From Tanypteryx hageni (taxonomy: Eukaryota > Arthropoda > Insecta > Odonata > Petaluridae), in contig CM054112.1 in NCBI GenBank assembly GCA_028673005.1, forward strand, positions 186,818,564 through 186,882,563: a stretch of DNA of 64,000 bases, in the 5' to 3' direction. The notes beneath the pieces were generated by a model. It was given only the letters and a program-made list of their open reading frames with translations. It did no database searches and was not told the origin of the DNA. Position numbers and translations under genes: made by a program. Within the stretch, counting starts at the first letter, position 1, and each line of letters begins with the position of its first letter. Positions 37,801 to 49,800 of the stretch are shown in pieces.

Positions 37801-40800
37801 ACAAAAAATTTGTAAATGATTCAATCCTGCAACTTCATCAATAGAATCACTAATACTCAGTTCAAGTCTGTGATTAGCACAGTGGCAAATAGTTGCATTA
37901 GGGAAATCATCCTGGAACAATTTTGCAACTCCTGCATTTCGTTTTTTAGAGATAAAGTCAAAAATATCAAGTTTCCGGAAAATTAATTCTTGGCCAGGGA
38001 CTTGATATCTCAAACAAATATCTGATCCCTTCTTTCTCAACTCAGAACTGGTCATATGGTCATACATCATTAAGAATTCACCCTGCACCAACGGATTTTT
38101 GGTAACTAACAACTATTCAATGACCACCTGCATCCTTTAAGGTGAAATGTTGTTTTCAGAGAATAGTCCAATTCCATCAAGGAAAATGAAAAAATAAATG
38201 TTAGACCTTATTAGGACAGCGGATAAAAATTACATAAAAGCATCTCATCAGGATCAAGTTTTCAGGAACCTAAGTATTACATTCTTTGGAAGAAGTCAGA
38301 CAGTAGCAGTCCATGACTTCTGGAGTATTAAAAGTGAATTAAACTATGGCCGTGAATAATGGCTTGCAAAGATAAGTTATGAACTAACAATTTTTTCAAT
38401 AGTGCTAAATAAATTTTTCTAGAAATATATATTTTTAGATTGTCATATATTCAGGTGGTATTGTAAAAAATAATACCAATAGAATTTAACTTAAAAAATT
38501 TCTATATTATAATCTCAAATAACGTCAGCTTATTTCTAGCAATTGATAACAGAAATTTAATATTTCAATACTAATGCCTTACAACGGATTAAACTACACA
38601 TTTTTACGAGGCCACTCTGATTAAAAATATTCATAGAATAGGTTGGGAAAAAATTAACAAATTCATAATATAATGATTCATTTAAAAACAAAGGACCAAG
38701 CTGAATGACATCCAACCTTCATTTCCTTGATCTCGTCACTGCTGGGACCTTCTTTCTTGCTCGTTTCTCCTTTTTCCTTCCCCTCAGATAATGATTTATC
38801 CTCCTCCCCATTCTCCCCAAAGTCTTCCTCATCTTCGTCTTCTTCATCCTCAATATCATCAGAGTCCCTCTCATTCTGATCTTTCTCGTCATCATCCTTG
38901 TCTCCCTCTTTCTCTGCTCCTGATTCACTGCTCTCTGAAATTGCGATTAAATTACCACGAGTCTTCGTAAAAGATGCAAATAATAATTTTCAAAATTTTC
39001 AGGTGAATTCCATGTTAAATATAAAAACAAAAATAATTGCAAACTGATACTATAAACCAGTGGTTCTCAAACCTTTTTAGTACAACACCTGTTTTAGTTA
39101 GTCACTGCTGCACTTTGGTGAATATTAATAGACACTAGAGCTAGGAAAAATATTTTATAATAAAATAATAATGAGCACAGGAATAGTAAAATTGGTGATA
39201 CAACTTGTCAGTGTTCTGTAGTACTCCCAAGATTCTTAAAATTCCCCCACCCCTTCCCTGCAAAGACACACTGAATACCTTTACTTGAAGCGATTATGAG
39301 GGATCAACAAGTAACCAGAATCTTGTTCCTATCATTTCAAACATGCAAAGAGTTGCAATATGTTATTCGAGCTCTATGGGGAAAGAATGCCAAACCTATT
39401 AGAATTCATTAACAATTAGAAGAAGTGTATGGTGATAATGCCATGTTGATGTGTCAACTGTACAAGTGGTGTGACAAGTTCAAAGTGGGCTGAACATAAG
39501 TCACCAGTGAAGAATGCTGTGGCCATCCTAAACCATCAGTTCTTTATGCTAACATTGAAGCTGTTGACACAATCATCACAAGTAACCAACAAGTCACACT
39601 CCCTCATATTGGAGAAGAGCTTAACATTTTGTATGGGGCAGTCTACAACATTACCCACAAGAAGTTGCAGTACAGGAAAGTTTGAGCAAGATGAATAGAA
39701 GAACCGATGAATGATCATTGTTTGGATAATCAGGAATCATATGTGGCTAAGCTCTTCTTTTTGAACAGGTTGTGATTTGTGATGAGGCTTGGGTGCACCA
39801 TTTTACCCCAGAAACAAAGACATAAACATTCCATACACAGAGAAAGTGATGACTGCTGTGTTTTAAGACAATTAAGCTGTTGTTTTGTTTGTCTGTATGA
39901 AATTTCTGGCTAATCAACCTCTTGGATTATTATAGCCATTACTCCTTCCTCACCGAACACATACACAAGGGAGGAGGGAAACCTGGTACCAGCATTAGCC
40001 TACTCTTTATGAAGAGTGCCAAGAGGCCCAAATGCTTAATGTCCCTTCCGAAGGACAGACCGCTGACTTACGCAGTCTCCTCAAATCACACAAGTAGGGG
40101 ACAGGACGATCCCAGGTTGAAAAATTCTACCTCAGCTGGATTCGAACACGGGATCGTTGCATGTAAGGCCACTGCCACCCCAATTAAGTTATTGTTCTGC
40201 TTAATTTCATGAAATCTGGCACAACTATGAAATGCGCATGATACTGCACACCATTGAAAAAGTTTAGGCTGCATTACATAGGAAGAAACCTAGGCTGTTG
40301 TTTGAAGAAGTGATTCTCCTACAAAACAATTCAAGTCCCCACGCTGCTGAAGTAACATGACACCTTCTGCAGGATTTCAAGTTAGAATTCCAGCCCTTCC
40401 AAGCATACCATCCTGACTTGGCTCCATCTGATTACCGTGTTTGAATTCCTGAAAAAGCATCTAGGAGGGCAATGTTTCATATATGACAACGATGTTATTT
40501 CAGCCATCAGACTGGTTTACATCGCAGGACACAATCTTCTATTGCATAGGCATAAACAATCTTTCCTTGCGTTGAATAATTTCCAGAACAAACTTGGTGG
40601 CTCTGCTGAAACATAATATACCTATGTCACTATGTGCTATATAAATTTTTTAAAGTCAAGCAATAAGTTTGGGAAATATAGCTAAAGTCTAGTTACTTAT
40701 TGATCTACCCTTGTAATAAATCTTCAGTGATTATTAAGCATTCCTGCAATTCTTTGTTGATTGATAATTGTTTGAGGATAAAAGTTGTTTAATATGAATC

Positions 40801-43800
40801 TGCTCATTTATATAAAATTAATTTTGTTTAATTTTTATCACCAAATATAAAAAAGTTAGTTGAATATGATGAAGCAGCTGTATTTATTTAAGTTTAAAAT
40901 ATAAATCATCTCCAAGATACATAATAACAAAAAAATATAAAAATGCATTTACTTAGTTTGAAATAATTAAATGGATACTATTAGGAAAACCAATAATAAA
41001 GGGTTTATTTTTTTACTTTATCAGAATAGGCTGATATAAGATGCTGCAATAAAGTTAATTTAGCCAGAAGCCTATAGAAGTCTATTACATAGAAAAAAAT
41101 ACTTTCATGCATGGGAGATGTGACATTGATATTTTGATGAAGAGATTTGATGATTTGTTTAATCAGTCTTTACATTTATTTATTTTTACGAATGTAGTCT
41201 TATGTAGATTAATGAAATAAAGCTCATTTTACCTGTGCAGTAATATTATATCACAGAAATGCTTCACTAGAGAAAATATGAATCAACTTACTTCATTATT
41301 CAAGACAATTTTCTCAACTATTTATTAAATATAACAAAAATGATAACTTATCTGAATTTAGGTCCATATATTTTGGAATACTGACCAAAAAATAAACCTG
41401 GTTGGTTTAGAAGAAATCCTGTTTGAATCAACTGTCCTGAAGGAGTGTCTTCATTTACACCTAAGGATGGTACTGCTCATGAATGAAACACGTCTTCTAC
41501 CATCAATAAATTTCAGTTTTTACGTTTCTAGGGGAATGAATGTTTGTTATCAAAATGAACTGAAATATTTTCAGAGAAAGTGGTTAGTGAAAGAAGATCA
41601 AAACAAAGGAGGATAACAAAATAGAATAGATTTGCATGCATTTTTACGATTCCTAAAACTATTTTAAAAACCAACTAGTTTACATTAGAATCAGAGACAA
41701 TAAAGGATCAGAGAAATCAACAAGCAACCAAAAATATACAAATATTATCAAACAATGTAATTTATCTTGTTGTGGATTAATTCCTCACCAGATGTTGATT
41801 GGTTATGAACACCTGGCCCAAGAGATAAGTTCCCCATAATTTCCGTTGCATCCTCTACTGTAAGGGATGATAACTGCTTCTTGAGTAGAGTGATCTCATC
41901 TTGGAACTGACGCAAAAGGGCATCTTTCGGGTCTTCATTCACCCAGGCACGATTTTGGATGCCCTTGGCACGCATTGCATAACGAAGGGTTGATACAGTC
42001 TCATCATAATTGTAATCAGCAGGTCCAATATTAGCAACCTATAAGTGAACCATCTTACAAAAGATAATACGAAAACAAGCAATGTTCAAAAAAATCTGAG
42101 TGAACTGAAAAGTCAAGCTAAGGTAAATTAAACTTTGCATTAAAATTGGATAAACAATGAGTATTGCATATTATGAAACTGTACATCAAAATAAGTCATA
42201 AGCTCTAACCAAAAAAAGGAATCAAAAGAAAAAAATTCCATTTCAATTAACATAATTTTTGTCATTAGGATAATCTTTATACTTGACATATTTCTGTAAT
42301 CAAGTATGTAAGCAGTTGTTTTAACATCAAATAACCTTATGTTTTATGCTACAGTAAATCATGTAATCTAAATATTAATTTACTGCAATCATAAATATAG
42401 TAAAAATATTTGACATAGCTATTAATGTCTCTAATCCTCCTTTAAATGCTGCACTAAAAAGGTTGGCAACCATATATGAAAAGGCTGGCAGCACCTGATT
42501 TTGATCAGGGTCATAATCAAAGTTTTTGATAGATTAGGAAATCAAGTTTTGTCTTCACTTTGAAAAAAAATTCGTCTCCTTTACTAAGATATACCACAAA
42601 TTATAGCTAATAACTTTGGTGTCTGAACATTCCACCCAGTCTTTCACCCCCAAGATGTTTCACCTATGCCAGTCATCTCAAACTTGTGGCAGAATGAGTC
42701 CCGCATGATGCATTGATGCCGTCTGCGAAGTAATTCATTTCATACTTTATGATCCAAACTCAAATGTATTTCTTGTAAAATATTTCACTTAAATATTTGT
42801 AAATAAATCTAAGAAGTGTAATCAGCACGTTTTAAATATCTGTGGTTTATTCCTCATTTCCAGTTGGGTTACAGAAGAATGTTCATCTCATTTCCAGTAT
42901 GTTTTTTGCATATCAGAAGGACCCAATCCTTGATGTGAATTTTGTTATGGCTGGGTTTAACATTTTGTCATAGGGTGATTTCCTTCCTTGGAGTAGGAAA
43001 GAGTAAATCTCCAAAGAATACATATACATGTGAGGACTAGAAAAGTATGGAATGCAGCCTGTAGATTTGGCACCCAACATGACATTTCACCCATACTGTT
43101 GTTGGAATATATTACCTTATATAAAAGGCCAGGTTTGTGTATCTGTATTAAATGCTTTGTTTGGATAGTGATGCAAAAATGGGACTACTTGGGCCAGTCT
43201 GTGGCCTAAATAGGTACTTTTTTGTTTACATAACGACCTAGATTCATTGCTATAACGTGCAGTAAGTCTAATATTATATTTTGATTTGTTTAGAATAAAA
43301 GTAGTAATATTTTGTGATAAATTCTTTGTAATCCTCACTTTAATGTATCATCTGTATTATTACACAAAGCCAACTTTATTCAGAATAGATTTCAAATTCA
43401 ATTTTTCTTTGATAAATTCTTCCCTGAAATTACATTTTTAAGCAAATTAAAGCATTTGAAAGATAAAATTTAGGCAAGTTTGGTGTGTTAACAGTTTACA
43501 ATGTTGAAATAAATTGGTGATTTCTTTTGTTCAGATAGTTTTCAAAGAAATTATTCCGCCGATTGATTAATTAGTAAGCTCAATTTTTATTTCAATGCAT
43601 TTGCATAGTGCGTCATTCAAATGAAAAGGAGCATCAAAACAATTTCCGAGTCCAGGACGGATTTTCATAGTGCGGAAGAATATAAAAGGAAGCGGCTAAC
43701 CAACTCTGTATGTACATTGTCCAAATTTATGCCCACTCAATACATTTTTATTTAATGTGTACCATGCCAATAAAGAAAATCACTCCGTCATTTCTGACAG

Positions 43801-46800
43801 GCACTTATACTAGTTTATATATAATTTTCCAATGTCCCAGAGGGGGGAGCCCTGCACGGAAGAGGGGAGTAAATAACAAGCATCATTTTTTGTTACCTGT
43901 TGTTCTTATTATCACAAATTTTGCACCTTTTTCATTGACAGTGTAATTAAATGGCATGTCAAAGAAAACTTGAGTTTCATCAGCATCGCCTCTTTGACTT
44001 AAAAGGTAAACCATTGGTTTTTCTAAGTCCAATTACATGTTTTTGATAGGCAAGAAGTTTCTCACTGAAGTCTGCAGGCATTTTTTGACACAATGAAGTT
44101 CTTCAGCATAAGGAAAAATCATTAAGTCGAATGTACCAATGATTACTGGCCTTAAATTTCTGTCATGCAATTTTTAGCCCATATGCAATTTCTCGCGCTT
44201 TAACCCTTTGCACTCATATTTTTTCATGTAGTGGTCCCCAGCCAGCTCAAGTTATATATGTATATAATATATAGTTATATAATATTATATTCAACGCAAT
44301 ATGCATATCAATCTTTCAGGAGAAAAGAAGCAAATGTGGTCTATTAGGAGAACAATCACTAGAAAACTAGATGAAAACGTGTGCAAGAGCCATTGGTGGG
44401 AGAAATTGGACAAATATCATATACTTTTGATAAACAAAATGTGAAATACACCGGTACCTTTTTTGTGTAAAAAGTAAATAGGTATCTTCAGCATTGTGTG
44501 AAATGCAATGTAAACTAATACTTGAATTCAAACCTTCACATCGGTGACAAATTTTCTCCCGATGCGATGGGAGAAAATTGGTGTATGCAACCTGCATGAT
44601 GCTCGATAAATGTGCAAGTCTGAAGATATGTAGTTACATTTTAACCATAATAATTTATGATAATATGTATCCATTTTGTGTCAGCTAGGAACATTTTAGA
44701 TGTATATACTACAAACAGTCACAAATTGACAAACCTGAAAGTAAAAAGTTGCGAAATATTCAAGGTGAAAATAATGTTGGACACAGTCCAACATGAGCAG
44801 ATCGGTAAAAATGTGATGTCTGATGGGGTCCAACATACAAGCACAAAGGGTTAAGTTTAATCGTTTCATGTAAAACTGGCATTCCACATTGTCTCTGAGT
44901 ATGCAAAAACTCAACTACTTGTTATTCTACATCATGGAAGTGACCACATTTTGGACCACTGAATGATTTCCGACTTGATTTAGCATTTTCAAGTTCCTGT
45001 TTTAAGAGTTTCCATCTACTCACATTTGCTTCAGTGACATTGAATTTTCTACTGATTTTACAGTTATTAGTTTCTTATGCATAATTTATCACTATCAGTA
45101 TAAAATTGGCAGCATAACTATGTGTAGCTCCTTTTGATATCTTTCCCTTCGCTTTTGTATTTCTTATCTCAATATGATTAGCCATTTTAAAGTAGAAGGT
45201 GATGTATTTAATATGAATATAAGACAAAATCACAATTAGAGAATTTATGGCTTAAAACTTTTAAATGTGCGAATACTGATGAATTATACAATCACTTGTT
45301 TTTATACCTGTGAAATACTATTAGCCAATAGAAAATGGAAGTTTAGGTTTCTAATTCATTAAAGAATACTTCATTTGTATATATGAATTCAGTGTGCATT
45401 TTGCACACACCTATTCAGTATAGGTATAGTTTGTTAATTCATTAAAATGGTTTGCTAAAAATTTTTGTTCAAGAAAAAAATAATTTAAATTATTTTAAAA
45501 ATTAATACTCTATTAATTGAAATCCAGATTGTAATTTTGCAATGAAAAATTTCAGTAAATACAATTATTTTATATTGTTTCATTCATTTAAAAACATCGA
45601 TTAAACATGTAACCCTACTTCATACTCGAATTTAAGACAGCCCTTGATTTGTGCACTCTAAAATTTGGAAGACACCTCATTTTAGATTAGGGTAAATACA
45701 GTAATTAAGCACAGAAATAGTACAATTTTGATTTAATAAATAAGCTAAATTTGAAATGCTATGGAGAACCGCAATATGAAAATCAGTTAAACAAACCTTT
45801 ACCATCTAGATGCCATAGCTTGTATTTGAATATACATAAATACAAATAACATTCTAACAACAGTATGGGCAAAATGTAGCATTGGGGGAAACTGATGGGT
45901 GAACTGACAAGTGGGTGAAAAGGCATGGGTGAAATTTTTTTGAGTGAAACCTCTCGTTGATGAGGCTTAGGGTGAAATGTCATGGAACCAACAATTTTAC
46001 ATATCAATTAATATTAATATAATATTATTAATAATATAAGATGATCATGAGGAAACAAACCTGAATTAATGATAATATTAATAATACAAAAATATTTTCT
46101 TACCATTACTGTTTTAGAATTTCCTCCAAGTGAATCTTGCAGCAGTCTGGTAAGTTTTGAATTACGATATGGTACATGAGTACTTTTACCATCAACAAGT
46201 GCAGATATAACATTACCCAATGTTGACAATGAAAGATTGATTTGAGATGCTTCTTTTAATCGCTGCCCACTAGCTCCAGTCTTGCTTTGCCTTTCTGAGC
46301 CCTTTAAAAATACAGATTATTTTATTTTTAAACAAAAATAAATTCAACCATTAGGAAGTCATACTTCTTTTGTGTAGACCTTGTTTTTGCAAGATATCAC
46401 ATCATTTTTATATAACGTTGAAAAGTATTTATAGTTCTAAGTCGGTGATCAATTTATCAGAGATTCATCAGATTTTCAATTTAAACAACATTGCAATGAT
46501 TTTACCAACTACAAGTAGTTTCCGCTTAACACGAGAGATACGTTCCTAAAAAGTGTCAAGTTAAGCAAATACATAAACCCCATAAGAAACCAAATAAAAT
46601 GCAGGAGATGCGTGTTCGAGTGAGAGAGATCGTCATATCACAGTGGATATATAAATTTTTATTTATACATAAATATACATAGAATATTCATTAATTTATA
46701 ATTTGCAACTGCAAATTCAAAACAAAACTTCTCGTAATACTTTCTGCGACTTTAACTGCGAAAGTGACAAAAGATATGAAGTAGAATTAACGAAAGTTGA

Positions 46801-49800
46801 TTTTCCCTCCGTTGGGGCAGCAGTGTCTTGTCACTTATTTCACGTGTTTTATTCTAGTGTTCCCTCATTTGTGTACAGTTTCTCTTTGAATGGAATGCAA
46901 AAAGTTTGATTGTTTCTCTATTTCCGACATCGTGACTTTAACCGCGAAAGTGACGAAAAACATGAAGTAGAATTCTGCCTGTGAGCCATACCTGGAAACT
47001 ATCAAATGTAAAAAGTTTTCATTATCTTGGTGTTGGCTATTTGATATTTGTTGTGATCATGATATGTCTTATGTTTTGATACTGTTTTTGGTTTTACATC
47101 TACAACTATGAGTGTGCTTTTTTTTGCAAAAGGCATTACAATCAGAATTCGTATTCCAAAGCTTATTTCTCATGTTTTAGTCTAGTGGTCCCTCATTTGT
47201 GTACAGTTTCTCTTTTTCGACTTTCACTCTTTCGTGGCAAATGTCACAAAAAATGTCTACGCGAAGTTTTATTTCGACTTTAGACTGCAAATTATATATT
47301 ATCTAGTATTTTACAAATAAATATAAATTAATATACATGTTGCCTTAATGGTAACATTTTTTTATTTTTTTTTACGTAACGGATCGTGTTGCAACTTGTG
47401 TAAAACCAGGAATTCGTGTAAAGTGAACAGGTTTCCCAAATGGTAAATTGCGCTAAAGCTAATTTCGTGTTAAGCAAACTCGTGTTAAGCAGGAACTGCC
47501 TGTATACATTACATTAGTATAGCCTAATAAATATATGTATACCGCTAAATCCACAAGATGAAGTTTTCCCATACGAAGGTGATGTCCATCACTGTCTTCC
47601 TGAATGCACTCCACAGTTACAGTAAATATAGCATGAGAACGAGAAGACTGGGCATTCATCGCAGTGGCTCCCGTAACACCTAAGGAGAGTACATTTTTCT
47701 CAGTAGGGTAAGAGACAGCAGAACATAACAAAACTTATAATAAAAATATCGTCTAGATAAAATAACCATATCCTTATCTTCAAGCATTAATTCTTAACTA
47801 GAAAATTTTAATAAATGGTACAGAAAACAGCAATAGTACACTGCTTTTTATAAATGTTTGATGACTGCTTCAACTACTGGTAACAAACATGATTCATTTT
47901 AGCTATTTTTAAAAGTGTAACATCCAAGTAGAGCATATCAACAGATATTTTTCAGGAAGGCAGAAATTTACAATTTACTAATAAAAATAGTGATTTTGAA
48001 TTTTAGTTATTTATCTCGAGTATAGGTTAAACATTATTTGTAAAAAAAAACAAAACCGATAAAAAATAATAGAGAAAAATAATTGTGCTTACGATTCTTA
48101 TTTCCCATTTTCACTATCTTGTCCATGTCTCCAGCATTATTAACAACATATCCTGAGAGACCTTTAACAAATACTCCCAAATTGGGTCGCTCCCTCACTT
48201 CCAGTCGCTTACCCTGGTCTTGGCTCAATAAATCACGAACTTCCTCCTGATAGATTTCCAAATATGCAACTCGTACAAGGAACCTTGGGATAAATGAAAG
48301 TGGTTTGTTTAAATGAGGAAAAAAACATGTAAAGATATTAAAAACATTTAATTAAGATACAGCTTATTAATTAATACCAAATGTCAAAGTAGAGGAACCT
48401 ACAATGATTAACAAATAAAGATACTTTAAATTAAGACAGTGTGTTTTGAGAATTATGCCAAAGAGGGTGAAATACAGGGAAACTTATTAAGAGAAACAAT
48501 TTTAAATATATTTAGAGTGAAAGCCATTATCTTTTCAATTCTGCAATTATATTTTATATATCATGTCAGCTACATACATATATGGTTAATTTACTTTAAA
48601 GAATAAAAAGTTTCAAAACAATTCCTATTATAAAGTCTCATAATACAAAATGAATAAAATATCAAGAAACAACGATCAGTACAAAAACATTAGATTTTTT
48701 CTTTGATTCCAGAAAGGTGCTCTATTTACCTTTTGTCTTCCTTTGACTTGGCAATATAGCCAAAGATGTGAGCAAAAGAATTTGGAATAATGCCCTTAAG
48801 GTGTGGGTCTTCCCAGTCACCTTGCATAGTAAAAGTCTTTCCTGTGCCTGTCTGTCCATATGCAAAAATTGTACCATTATATCCTTCAAGGACTTTGGAT
48901 ACAATTGGTCTAGCAATTTCATTGTACACATCTGCCTAAATTAAACAACAGGATGAAAAGCAATGTTAACCAAAGTAAAAAAAATACCACCAACAAAAAA
49001 TCAATCAAAACAAAACAAGAAAATTTAAGGTTAAATTAATGGAACGCATACTTATTAACCTAAATACTATTTAAAGACAGACGATTACACTATGTTACTG
49101 GAAAAGTGGTGATAATAACAGAATTTTAAAATTTGGACGTTCATTTGATAGTTTAAAAAAAAATTTTTAGATACATATAATTAGTGTAGATATAAGTTTT
49201 GAAAGTTTATTATCAACACGGAACATACAGTAGCAGACCCAGAAACTTGCAAAATGGGGTGGAGGAGGTTCCTAACTATTTTCCCATTATAATACATGAA
49301 AAGGCTAGTTTTTAGTACAAGAGGTGTCAACTTTAAGACAATGCAGAAGTTCTCTATCCTTGGATCTGCTAATGGGAGGACTTCATAAAGAATAATTTGA
49401 AAGAAACCCCTCATATTCGTAGAACCTATCCGGCATAACATTACTGAGTGTCTTCATATTATTATCATATTTTTTAAAATAAACGCCTAAAAATAATTCA
49501 ATTACTTTTCTAAATAATTATGTTGTAAACTTACTTGTTTGGAGTCTAAATCGAATACTAGGTCAAACGTAAACGTTCGGGCAGGTTCTCCTGGAGCAGA
49601 AGGACATGGATTTTCAACAGTCACCATCCCCTGCATAGTATTTACTTGCACCACCTTCTTATATCCCGCCTGCACCTCATCTTCACTTAGAGGTCTCACA
49701 CGAACTACGACTCTGACATTCTCTACCTCACCGGTTTCTTCCGAAGCCACGGCTTCCTTTTCTTGACTTTGATCCTTGTCCTGTGGAGTCTTACAATCGT

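Noticed and set aside
39059..39110. CAGTGGTTCTCAAACCTTTT, a hAT-Charlie-like end
   Set aside because: Good match to such ends but no second end or duplication could be paired; at most a fragment.
49228..49440. CAGTAGCAGACCCAGAAACT in intron 2 with CATAACATTACTG 200 bp later
   Set aside because: The putative ends do not match each other beyond a few bases and there is no target duplication.
49748..49750. GTG as a possible start of the kinesin
   Set aside because: The frame is open 19 codons further upstream to a clear acceptor at 49,808, and an exon with ATG in matching phase exists at 50,057-50,031.
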